From contig LUCC01000056.1 in the NCBI GenBank assembly GCA_001593855.1, positions 1-5,665 of the forward strand: a stretch of DNA of 5,665 nt, read 5' to 3'. The notes beneath the pieces are model-generated. The model was not told the DNA's origin. It searched no databases and was given only the letters and a program-made list of their open reading frames with translations. Made by a program: the position numbers and the translations under genes. Shown here one piece after another: positions 1 to 5,665 of this stretch. How positions within the stretch are numbered: position 1 is the stretch's first letter; the number at the start of each line of letters is the position of its first letter. This stretch comes from Candidatus Hecatellales archaeon B24 (GTDB lineage: Archaea; Thermoproteota; Bathyarchaeia; Hecatellales; Hecatellaceae).

Positions 1-2166
1 GCACCCTTCTGCGACTTATGCTGCCTGTGCACTTACGGTAAATGCGACCTTTCAGGTGGAAAACGTGGAGCCTGCGGAATAGACATTAAAACCCAGCAGG
101 CGAGAATTGTTTTGCTTGCATGCTGTATTGGGGCTTCAACCCATACAGCTCACGCACGCCACCTGCTTGAACGTTTACTTCTGAAGTATGGAGAAGACCA
201 CCCGATAAACCTCGGGCCTGAAGTAGAATGTGAAATGCCGCATACAAGGCTCGTATGCGGGATGAGACCTAAAACAATCGGAGACCTAACCTATATTCTG
301 GACTACTGTGAGGAGCAAATAGCACAGTGCTTGGCTGCATGCCACACAGGGCAGGAGGGAGACTACGTTGACTTTGAATCTAAAGCTCTGCATGTGAGCA
401 TGATAGACCATGTGGCCATGGAGGTTGCAGACGTAGAGCAAATAGTCACCTACGGCTTCCCAAAGGGTGACCCCAACGCCCCCCTAACCGAGATAGGCAC
501 AGGCGTGGTAGATGTAACCAAGCCTTTAACGTTGGCCATCGGTCACAACGTGGCTCCAAGCATAGAAATAATAGATTACATGCGTAAAAACGGGCTGGGA
601 GACCCCGGGCAAACCATAGAGGTTGCAGGCTTATGCTGCACAGCCCACGACATAACAAGATACACGGATCAAGCCAAAATTATAGGTCCAATGTCTTACG
701 AGCTCAGATACATTCGAAGCGGAATTGCAGATGTCATAGTTCTCGACGAGCAGTGTATTAGAACGGACGCGGTGGAGGAAGCCTGGAGGGTTAGCACTCC
801 GGTTATCGCGGCCAACGAGAGAGCCTGCTACGGGCTTCCTGACCTAACTGAGATGCCGGTGGAAGCCATAGTCAACAAGCTTGTTAACAGGGAGGTTAAG
901 GGCGTCGCAATCTTTGACCCTGAAAAGGTGGGGGCGGTTGCAACCCTCACAGCCTTAAGAATGCAACCTCTACGTAAAAAGTATAAGGTTATCCCAAGCA
1001 TAAAGCAGATTAAGGATGCTGCTTCAAAGTGCACCTTCTGCAGTAAATGCCGTAGAAACTGTCCGTGGGACCTGCCCACAGACGAAGCTGTTAATGCTGC
1101 TAAAAACGGGAACATAGACTTGCTAGCACAGTTATACGACCGGTGCATAGGCTGCGGAAGATGTGAGGAGGCATGCCCGCAGCAGATCGAAGTTCACAGC
1201 CTCATAGTTGCGGCAAGCGAACGGAAGTTCAGAACGGAGAAGTACAAGGTGAGAACTGGGCGTGGGCCCATCCTTGACACTGAAATCCGTGAAGTTGGCG
1301 CCCCTATAGTTCTCGGCGAAATACCGGGTGTTGTAGCCTACGTGGGCTGTGCAAACTGGCCTACTCCCATGACGGATGTTGGAAGAATGGCTTACGAGTT
1401 CGCCCGCAGAGGCTTCATTGTAACGTCCACCGGATGCTCCGCTATGGCAATTTCCTTCTACAAGGATGAGGAGGGAAGGTCTCCCTACGAGGTTTTCGGA
1501 GGAGGCTTCCTGCGTGGGGAGCTTTCAAACGAAGGCTCCTGTGTTGCCAACCCGCATATCAGCGACGCCTGCATAAAAATCGCCTATATTTACGCTAGGA
1601 GGAAGCTGCGTGGAAACTACGAGGAGATAGCAGACTACATTCTTAACAGGGTTGGAGCGTGCGGGGTTGCATGGGGTGCCATGAGCCAGAAAGCCGCAAG
1701 CATAGCCACAGGCTTCAATAGGATTGGCGTTCCAGTAATCGTAGGACCTCAAGGGCTGAAATATAGAAGGCTCTACCTTGGAAGGGTTGAAGACGAGGAA
1801 AGCTTCAAAGTCTACGATGCGAGAACCGCTGAAAGGGTGTTCGTAGGCCCAGCACCGGAGCACTTAGTCTACGTGGCTGAAACCGTTGAGGAGTGTATGA
1901 CCTGGACGGCTAAGCTCTGCATCAGGCCAAGCGACACCACCAAGGGAAGAATGATTAAGCTTACAAACTACGTTGACCTATACAGGAAATTCTACGGTAA
2001 ACTTCCAGAAGATTTGCCGTCGCTCGTAAGAACCGAAGCAGACATTCCGATAACGTTTAAAGATGAAATCATGGAGTTCCTGAAGGCTAAGGGCTGGCAG
2101 CCTCATCCAATGCCTTCCATAGACCCAACCTTGCTTGAAAGGCTAATAAGGGTTAAAAAAGTTTAG
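1..2166 (+). CDS. cdhA: ACDS/CODH alpha subunit CdhA, Ni-Fe-S carbon monoxide dehydrogenase (5' partial)
   Basis: Catalytic subunit that interconverts CO2 and CO with ferredoxin at a [Ni-4Fe-4S] C-cluster, in the cytoplasmic alpha2-epsilon2 part of the ACDS complex. The frame is open from base 1, so the true start lies upstream. 721 residues are visible, against roughly 780-810 usual for the family, so about 60-90 are missing. In visible numbering, C7, C10, C15 and C25 (CX2CX4CX9C) fit the B-cluster, with C4 and C8 as further candidates for the interface D-cluster. The C-cluster ligand positions expected from CooS-type CODH are all present: H182, C212/C213, C252, C450, C479 and C514. K564 in the SQKA motif and the histidines of the segment after ACCIGAS match the catalytic Lys and His region. 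A ferredoxin domain inserted at about residues 334-402 has CTFCSKCRRNCP (344-355) and CIGCGRCEEACP (382-393), the E and F clusters typical of the archaeal subunit. A TTG at 112 is internal, since conserved coding sequence precedes it. The stop is TAG. Confidence 0.97.
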   Translation, partial: APFCDLCCLCTYGKCDLSGGKRGACGIDIKTQQARIVLLACCIGASTHTAHARHLLERLLLKYGEDHPINLGPEVECEMPHTRLVCGMRPKTIGDLTYILDYCEEQIAQCLAACHTGQEGDYVDFESKALHVSMIDHVAMEVADVEQIVTYGFPKGDPNAPLTEIGTGVVDVTKPLTLAIGHNVAPSIEIIDYMRKNGLGDPGQTIEVAGLCCTAHDITRYTDQAKIIGPMSYELRYIRSGIADVIVLDEQCIRTDAVEEAWRVSTPVIAANERACYGLPDLTEMPVEAIVNKLVNREVKGVAIFDPEKVGAVATLTALRMQPLRKKYKVIPSIKQIKDAASKCTFCSKCRRNCPWDLPTDEAVNAAKNGNIDLLAQLYDRCIGCGRCEEACPQQIEVHSLIVAASERKFRTEKYKVRTGRGPILDTEIREVGAPIVLGEIPGVVAYVGCANWPTPMTDVGRMAYEFARRGFIVTSTGCSAMAISFYKDEEGRSPYEVFGGGFLRGELSNEGSCVANPHISDACIKIAYIYARRKLRGNYEEIADYILNRVGACGVAWGAMSQKAASIATGFNRIGVPVIVGPQGLKYRRLYLGRVEDEESFKVYDARTAERVFVGPAPEHLVYVAETVEECMTWTAKLCIRPSDTTKGRMIKLTNYVDLYRKFYGKLPEDLPSLVRTEADIPITFKDEIMEFLKAKGWQPHPMPSIDPTLLERLIRVKKV

Positions 2167-2173
2167 AGGAGGG
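2167..2173 (+). promoter_or_regulatory. Ribosome-binding site of cdhB
   Basis: AGGAGGG begins directly after the cdhA TAG stop and ends 9 nt before the ATG at 2183, a good Shine-Dalgarno distance. An earlier in-frame ATG at 2177 is followed at once by TGA, so it cannot start cdhB. This fixes the start at 2183. Confidence 0.85.
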
Positions 2174-2182
2174 AAAATGTGA

Positions 2183-2737
2183 ATGTCAACAATTTTACCT
2201 TCAAGAACCTCTCCTTATGAAACCGGCAATATTCCAGGCCCCCAGATGGCTCTTTCGCCAGCTAAAGCCCCAACGGTTTACGCCTCCCTAACTAAACGAG
2301 CCAAAAACCCCCTACTCATAGTTGGAAAATACGTTTTAGAAGTTGAACTGGACGGGAAGTCTCTGGCAGACTACGCCATAGAGATTTCGAAGAAAAAGGA
2401 TATTCCCATTGTTGCAACTGCTCACACACTTAAAATTTTCCTCGAGAAAAAGTATCCCGCGGTAAGCATGGGCATAGTTGAAATAGTGAACAGGCTTCAA
2501 GACTCCAGCTTCACCGTAGACCCTAAAAAGCCTCCACCTCACGACCTAGTGCTCTTCCTAGGGATAACCTACCAGCTGGCGTCGCAGGGGCTTTCAACCC
2601 TGAAACATTTCGCCCCCCACCTTAAAACGGTAACCCTGTGTAAGTGGTATCACCCGAACGCTGACTGGAGTTTCCCGAATATGAAAGACGACGAGTGGAA
2701 GAAGGCTCTTGAAGAGTTTATAAAAGGTTTAGGCTGA
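2183..2737 (+). CDS. cdhB: ACDS epsilon subunit CdhB
   Basis: Small subunit that pairs with CdhA in the alpha2-epsilon2 CODH component. The family has a DHS-like NAD/FAD-binding (Rossmann-like) fold, and its exact role is unsettled; it is thought to support electron transfer or stability near the alpha-subunit clusters. The 184 residues compare with about 165-175 usually. The extra length is mostly a leader of some 25 residues rich in Pro, Ser and Thr before the conserved ALSPAKAPTVYASLTKRAKNP region. Residues 43-53 (PLLIVGKYVLE) match the first beta strand and loop of the fold. IPIVATAH (74-81) and HDLVLFLGITYQ (120-131) are the next core strands. NADWSFPNMKDDEW (159-172) matches the conserved C-terminal motif of epsilon subunits (NATMSFGN-like). 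There is one cysteine and no metal-binding motif, as expected. It lies 16 nt after cdhA and is surely co-transcribed with it. Recognition rests on motifs and on position between cdhA and cdhC. Confidence 0.93.
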   Translation: MSTILPSRTSPYETGNIPGPQMALSPAKAPTVYASLTKRAKNPLLIVGKYVLEVELDGKSLADYAIEISKKKDIPIVATAHTLKIFLEKKYPAVSMGIVEIVNRLQDSSFTVDPKKPPPHDLVLFLGITYQLASQGLSTLKHFAPHLKTVTLCKWYHPNADWSFPNMKDDEWKKALEEFIKGLG

Positions 2738-2826
2738 AGTGTAAGGCTTGGAAATGTTAAAAAACCTGAAAGTAATTCAAATTTAAGATTGAAATATGTC
2801 TTTCGGAGGGGAGGGAGAAAAGCCTA
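2738..2826 (+). promoter_or_regulatory. cdhB-cdhC intergenic region, possible internal promoter or operator
   Basis: This 89-nt gap is the longest non-coding stretch in the window. Its middle (about 2757-2800) is clearly more AT-rich than the flanking genes. It holds the inverted repeat TTCAA (2776-2780), 8-nt spacer, TTGAA (2789-2793). The spacer contains ATTTAAG, which loosely resembles an archaeal TATA box. No T-rich run that would suggest an archaeal terminator is seen on the plus strand. An internal promoter or regulator site is possible but weakly supported; plain readthrough from cdhB is equally compatible. Confidence 0.3.
2805..2815 (+). promoter_or_regulatory. Ribosome-binding site of cdhC (decides a TTG start)
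   Basis: GGAGGGGAGGG lies 11 nt before the TTG at 2827. The next in-frame start, ATG at 2839, would be 23 nt away, too far for this site. The TTG is therefore preferred, although residues 1-4 are not conserved enough to prove it. Confidence 0.75.
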
Positions 2827-4218
2827 TTGTCCGAGTCTATGCCTGTTGAAATAAGCCCGGTTTACGAGGGTGAACGGATAAGAAAGCAGGACATGTACGT
2901 TGAGCTTGGAGGGCCGAAAGTTGAGCATAAATGTGAACTTGTATTGTCTAGGTCCATGGATGAGGTTGAAGACGGGAAGGTCAGCATTGTAGGTCCAGAC
3001 CTCAACGAGCTGAAGGAGGGTGACTCCTACCCATACGCGGTTCTAATAGAAGTTGCAGGGAAAATGGTGGAGAAAGACCTTGAATCTGTTATTGAAAGGA
3101 GGGTGCACGACTTCTCAAACTATATTGAGGGTTACATGCACCTGAACCAGCGGTACGACATATGGTGCAGAATCAGTAAAAAAGCCTATAATAAGGGTTT
3201 AAACTCCTTCAAGTGGATAGGTTTAGCCCTAGCCAAACTTTACAAGGCCGAAATGCCATTCATAGAAAAAATCCAGACAACCTTCTACACGGACCCTGAA
3301 AAGGTTAAAGAAGTCTACGAGCAAGCCCTCAAGGTTTACGAGGCAAGAGATGCCAGGGCCAGAGGCATGAGAGACGAAGACGTAGACACCTTTTACAGCT
3401 GTGTCCTCTGCCAGTCCTTCGCTCCTCAACACGTATGTATAATTACGCCTCAGAGGGTTTCCCTATGCGGGGCGATAAACTGGTTTGACGCTAGGGCTGC
3501 AGCGAGGGTAGACCCTAAAGGCCCCATTATACCGGTTGAAAAAGGAGAATGCTTAGACTCCATAAGAGGCGAATACACAGGTGCAAACGAGATTGTGGAG
3601 AAACGATCGCTGGGAGCGAACAAGCGTTTCTGGCTTTACAGCGCCTTCGGCTTCCCCCACACCTCGTGCGGATGCTTTGAAACAATCTTGTTCTATATTC
3701 CAGAGGTCGACGGCTTCGGATGCGTTGACAGAGGATTTAAAACCCCAACCGTGAACGGTCTGCCCTTCTCAAGCATGGCAACTCAGGTTGGAGGAGGAAT
3801 CCAGACGGAAGGCTTCCTCGGCATTGGAATGGAATACTACCGTTCTCCAAAGTTCATGCAGGCTGATGGAGGATGGAACAGGGTTGTATGGATTGCTTCA
3901 ACCCTGAGGGCAAGGATAGAAGACGCGATACCAGCTCATCTTAAAGACAAAATTGCAACTGAAAAGGAGGCTTCAGACATAGAATCGCTGAAAAAATTCC
4001 TAGTTGAAAGAGGTCATCCGCTGGCTAAAAAGATCGAGGAGATGGAGGCTGTTAAAGTAGAAGAGGAAAAGCCGGCTGAGGCGGTGCCAGCTGCGATGCC
4101 AGGGGTTACGGTGCAAGGTCTTCCGCTTCCAGCTGGAGGTGCAGGTGGAGGAGGAATGCGTATCACGCTTAAGGGAGCCAAGGTCAAGATAGGGCAGCTG
4201 ATAATTAAAAAAGATTAA
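2827..4218 (+). CDS. cdhC: ACDS beta subunit CdhC, acetyl-CoA synthase
   Basis: Carries the A-cluster (a [4Fe-4S] cubane bridged to a dinickel site) and makes or cleaves acetyl-CoA from CO, CoA and the methyl group on the corrinoid protein. The 463 residues fit the archaeal form, which lacks the N-terminal CODH-binding domain of bacterial AcsB. The N-terminus VEISPVYEGERIRKQDMYVE is family-typical. A-cluster ligands are complete: C192, C195, C204 and C214 in CX2CX8CX9C spacing, the same as in the Moorella enzyme, then C281-G-C283 in SCGCFE for the distal nickel, with C195 expected to bridge. After the catalytic core come a helix ending near residue 405, a flexible Glu/Pro/Ala then Gly-rich linker (406-443) and a basic 18-residue tail (445-462) that looks like two beta strands. 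The TTG start is chosen from the ribosome-binding site. It sits 89 nt after cdhB and 18 nt before cdhD. No cysteine is missing, so activity is expected. Confidence 0.97.
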   Translation: MSESMPVEISPVYEGERIRKQDMYVELGGPKVEHKCELVLSRSMDEVEDGKVSIVGPDLNELKEGDSYPYAVLIEVAGKMVEKDLESVIERRVHDFSNYIEGYMHLNQRYDIWCRISKKAYNKGLNSFKWIGLALAKLYKAEMPFIEKIQTTFYTDPEKVKEVYEQALKVYEARDARARGMRDEDVDTFYSCVLCQSFAPQHVCIITPQRVSLCGAINWFDARAAARVDPKGPIIPVEKGECLDSIRGEYTGANEIVEKRSLGANKRFWLYSAFGFPHTSCGCFETILFYIPEVDGFGCVDRGFKTPTVNGLPFSSMATQVGGGIQTEGFLGIGMEYYRSPKFMQADGGWNRVVWIASTLRARIEDAIPAHLKDKIATEKEASDIESLKKFLVERGHPLAKKIEEMEAVKVEEEKPAEAVPAAMPGVTVQGLPLPAGGAGGGGMRITLKGAKVKIGQLIIKKD

Positions 4219-4222
4219 TTTT

Positions 4223-4229
4223 GGGAGGT
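4223..4229 (+). promoter_or_regulatory. Ribosome-binding site of cdhD (decides a TTG start)
   Basis: GGGAGGT is 7 nt before the TTG at 4237. An out-of-frame ATG at 4233 is only 3 nt from this site and opens a reading frame of under 35 codons, so it is taken as a decoy and not a gene start. Confidence 0.75.
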
Positions 4230-4236
4230 TGCATGG

Positions 4237-5508
4237 TTGACGGAAGAAGAGAAAAAGAAGAAGGAGGAAGGTGTTTCAAGCGTTCGCGGTATAGGGGTTG
4301 CAGAGCTTCTAGCTCTTCTCGACAAGGCTAAGGCTGTTGAGCTTAAAGACGTTGAAATAGCTGCTGAAGAGTTAACCTTCGAGCTTCTCCCAGTGGTCTT
4401 GCAGGCTGCCCAGCCCAGCGTGGCGCCAGCTGCTCCTGAAGTCCCTGCGGTGCCAGCCCCCGAAGAAAAGCCCTTGCAGCTTGAAGAGGTGGAATTTAAG
4501 CCTCCAGCTCAAACCTATGCCGCCCAGATTGCCGAGGTTCAGATTGGAGCTACAAGCAGGGAGGGCGGAACCAGAAGCAGGGTTATAAAGATTGGAGGCG
4601 AGAAATGCCCTGCCTTCTACAGGTTTGAGCAGCCTACTCCGTGGCGTCCTGTGGTAGCCTTAGACGTTTTCGGAGTAGACGTGCTGCCTCCCCTCCCTAA
4701 AACCATTAAGCAGTGGTATGCGGACGTGCTGGAGGACAGGGCTGCCTGGGCTGAAAAATGCATGAAAGAGTATGGCGCCGACCTAGTGACCTTCCACCTT
4801 ATCAGCACGGATCCTTCGCTTCCAAACAGCACACCTGCGCCGGAGGCAGCTAAGTTCATCGACCAGATGGCGGATAAGATTTCAGACCCCTTCATGATTG
4901 GAAGTGCAGGAGATCCTGCTAAAGACCTGGAAGTGCTTAAAGAGGTTGCCAAGGTTGTGAAAGGCGAAAGAATTGTATTCGCCTCGGTAACCTTGGACAT
5001 GGACCTGGAGGTTTCAGCTAAGGCGATAGCGGAAAACAATTTAGACCTGATCGCCTTGGCCTTCCTAGATATTAACCAGGTTAAGGAGCTTAACAGTAAG
5101 CTTATGGACTTCGGAGTCCCAAAGAATAACCTTATAACCGACCCTTCAACCGGAGGGCTTGGATACGGTCTTGAATACAGCTTCAGCATGATGGAGCGGA
5201 TGAGGCTTGCTGGGCTTAAAGGAGACCCGTCAATGCAGATTCCGATTTCTTGTGCTGCAACCAATGCTTGGGCTGCCAGGGAGGCTTGGGCTAAAATCGC
5301 AGAGTGGGGGCCTAGGGAGTACAGAGGCCCGCTGTGGGAGGCTGCAACAGGGCTTGCGGGAATGCTGGCCGGTGCAGACCTGCTAATGATGATGCATCCT
5401 CTGGCAGCTAAAATCGTGAAGCAGGCAGCTGAGGTTCTCTCAAAGCACAAGCTGAAAGAGGACTGGAAGGAGATTCCCTACGAAAACTGGGTTACAATGA
5501 AAATATGA
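4237..5508 (+). CDS. cdhD: ACDS delta subunit CdhD, corrinoid iron-sulfur protein small subunit
   Basis: Small subunit of the corrinoid iron-sulfur protein. With CdhE it moves the methyl group between tetrahydropterin and the A-cluster of CdhC. The 423 residues are in the family range. Residues 1-12 are a highly charged Glu/Lys start. Residues 33-50 form a short acidic beta-strand-like module (AVELKDVEIAAEEL and following). Residues 56-79 are an Ala/Pro/Val/Glu linker. The conserved part runs from about 93 (QIAEVQIGATSREGGTRS) to the end. It is a TIM-barrel CdhD domain with LDVFGVDV (142-149), the family motif TFHLISTDPSLP (185-196), FASVTLDMD (248-256), NLITDPSTGGLGYGLEYS (298-315) and MQIPISCAATNAW (333-345). 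No metal cysteine motif is seen, as expected, since the cluster and corrinoid are carried largely by CdhE. The TTG start follows from the ribosome-binding site. It lies 18 nt after cdhC and 15 nt before cdhE, consistent with one transcript and equimolar delta and gamma subunits. Confidence 0.96.
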   Translation: MTEEEKKKKEEGVSSVRGIGVAELLALLDKAKAVELKDVEIAAEELTFELLPVVLQAAQPSVAPAAPEVPAVPAPEEKPLQLEEVEFKPPAQTYAAQIAEVQIGATSREGGTRSRVIKIGGEKCPAFYRFEQPTPWRPVVALDVFGVDVLPPLPKTIKQWYADVLEDRAAWAEKCMKEYGADLVTFHLISTDPSLPNSTPAPEAAKFIDQMADKISDPFMIGSAGDPAKDLEVLKEVAKVVKGERIVFASVTLDMDLEVSAKAIAENNLDLIALAFLDINQVKELNSKLMDFGVPKNNLITDPSTGGLGYGLEYSFSMMERMRLAGLKGDPSMQIPISCAATNAWAAREAWAKIAEWGPREYRGPLWEAATGLAGMLAGADLLMMMHPLAAKIVKQAAEVLSKHKLKEDWKEIPYENWVTMKI

Positions 5509-5514
5509 GGGGTG
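5507..5514 (+). promoter_or_regulatory. Ribosome-binding site of cdhE overlapping the cdhD stop
   Basis: GAGGGGTG overlaps the cdhD TGA stop (5506-5508) and ends 9 nt before the ATG at 5524. An in-frame GTG at 5512 lies inside this site and is an unlikely start. The overlap suggests that ribosomes finishing cdhD could begin cdhE directly. Confidence 0.7.
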
Positions 5515-5523
5515 AAACGGTTT

Positions 5524-5665
5524 ATGCCTAAAATTCTCCGTCCGATGGATGTCTACAAGTATCTGCCCGGGACGAACTGCGGCAAGTGCGGTGAAACAAA
5601 CTGTATGTCCTTTGCAACCAAGCTTATCGAGCGCCAGGTAAGCATTGAGCAGTGCCCAGAAATAT
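5524..5665 (+). CDS. cdhE: ACDS gamma subunit CdhE, corrinoid iron-sulfur protein large subunit (3' partial)
   Basis: Large subunit of the corrinoid iron-sulfur protein. The family has an N-terminal [4Fe-4S] domain that keeps the corrinoid in the active Co(I) state, a methyltransferase-like TIM barrel and a C-terminal B12-binding domain. Only the first 47 residues are in the window, of about 440-470 expected, so only the first domain can be checked. It begins MPKILRPMDVYKYLPGTNCG and has C19, C22, C27 and C44 in CX2CX4CX16C spacing, matching the low-potential cluster motif of the AcsC/CdhE family, including the usual Pro after the last Cys. The ATG at 5524 is chosen because of the ribosome-binding site ending 9 nt before it and the family-like N-terminus. 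The frame is open to the right edge, with no sign of damage. Confidence 0.93.
   Translation, partial: MPKILRPMDVYKYLPGTNCGKCGETNCMSFATKLIERQVSIEQCPEI

Larger units (their letters stand above)
1..5665 (+). other. cdhABCDE operon (ACDS complex), both ends outside the window
   Basis: All five genes run on the plus strand with gaps of 16, 89, 18 and 15 nt, and each of the four internal genes has its own strong Shine-Dalgarno. No terminator-like T-rich run is visible between them. They encode all five subunits of the archaeal ACDS complex in the canonical order. The operon promoter, the cdhA start and the end of cdhE lie outside. One long transcript is an inference from spacing and function. Confidence 0.88.

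Noticed and set aside
112..114. TTG at 112 as the start of cdhA
   Set aside because: The frame is open from base 1 and codes for the conserved cysteine-rich CdhA N-terminal region (C4 to C25), so this codon is internal.
446..1863. Three minus-strand open frames antisense to cdhA (446-658, 828-1148, 1525-1863)
   Set aside because: All overlap strongly conserved CdhA active-site coding sequence, and their translations have no recognisable motifs.
2164..2220. TAG stop of cdhA as a possible pyrrolysine codon with readthrough
   Set aside because: Readthrough would add only 17 residues before a TGA at 2218. CdhA already ends at a family-typical point, and the cdhB Shine-Dalgarno starts right after the TAG. 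It is an ordinary stop.
2744..2825. AGGCTT (2744-2749) and AAGCCT (2820-2825) as a long-range hairpin hiding the cdhC ribosome-binding site
   Set aside because: The arms are only 6 nt with a loop of 70 nt, and they do not cover the Shine-Dalgarno itself. Chance is likely.
2796..2849. 17-codon frame starting at ATG 2796 and overlapping the cdhC start
   Set aside because: There is no Shine-Dalgarno before it, it runs through the cdhC ribosome-binding site out of frame, and nothing suggests a product.
4617..5450. 277-codon open frame on the minus strand, antisense to cdhD
   Set aside because: It lies wholly inside the conserved CdhD barrel. Its translation is low in complexity (rich in Ser, Ala, Ile, Leu) and matches no family I recognise. 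It is best explained as a shadow of codon bias in the real gene.
1..5665. Mobile elements, CRISPR arrays, tRNA or rRNA genes
   Set aside because: Conserved ACDS genes fill the window. No direct-repeat arrays, terminal inverted repeats, transposase motifs or RNA gene signatures were seen.

Overview
The window is almost entirely coding and holds most of one plus-strand operon for the archaeal acetyl-CoA decarbonylase/synthase (ACDS, or CODH/ACS) complex. The order is cdhA (5' end missing), cdhB, cdhC, cdhD, cdhE (3' end missing). The separate epsilon subunit (cdhB), the CODH alpha subunit with its extra two-cluster ferredoxin domain, and the short form of acetyl-CoA synthase that begins directly with EISPVYEGERIR all indicate an archaeon, not an acetogenic bacterium. 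Base composition is close to balanced by eye. Starts are a mix of ATG and TTG behind strong GGAGG-type Shine-Dalgarno sequences. I infer an uncultivated archaeal lineage that uses the Wood-Ljungdahl carbonyl branch, for example a Bathyarchaeia-like group or a methanogen relative. The sequence alone does not decide the lineage, and no methanogenesis marker is present.

Layout: 1-2166 is CdhA, open at the left edge. It keeps the N-terminal B/D-cluster cysteines, every expected C-cluster ligand position and two ferredoxin motifs. A 16-nt gap with a strong ribosome-binding site leads to CdhB (2183-2737). The only sizeable intergenic stretch is the 89 nt at 2738-2826. It is AT-rich in the middle, carries a small inverted repeat and ends in a very purine-rich Shine-Dalgarno. 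CdhC (2827-4218, TTG start) has the full A-cluster cysteine set. After 18 nt comes CdhD (4237-5508, TTG start), then after 15 nt CdhE (5524 to the right edge), which shows its N-terminal [4Fe-4S] motif.

How they work together: CdhA with CdhB interconverts CO2 and CO with ferredoxin. CdhD and CdhE form the corrinoid iron-sulfur protein that carries the methyl group to and from tetrahydro(methano/sarcina)pterin. CdhC joins methyl, CO and CoA into acetyl-CoA, or runs the reverse reaction. All visible active-site cysteines are present, so the complex looks functional.

This is a known system; I do not see a previously undescribed one. The points most worth a second look are a pair of similar but oppositely charged beta-strand-like modules on flexible linkers (CdhC C-terminus and CdhD N-terminus), the dyad in the cdhB-cdhC gap, the start-stop ATGTGAATG before cdhB, and the absence of a cooC-type maturation gene between cdhC and cdhD.
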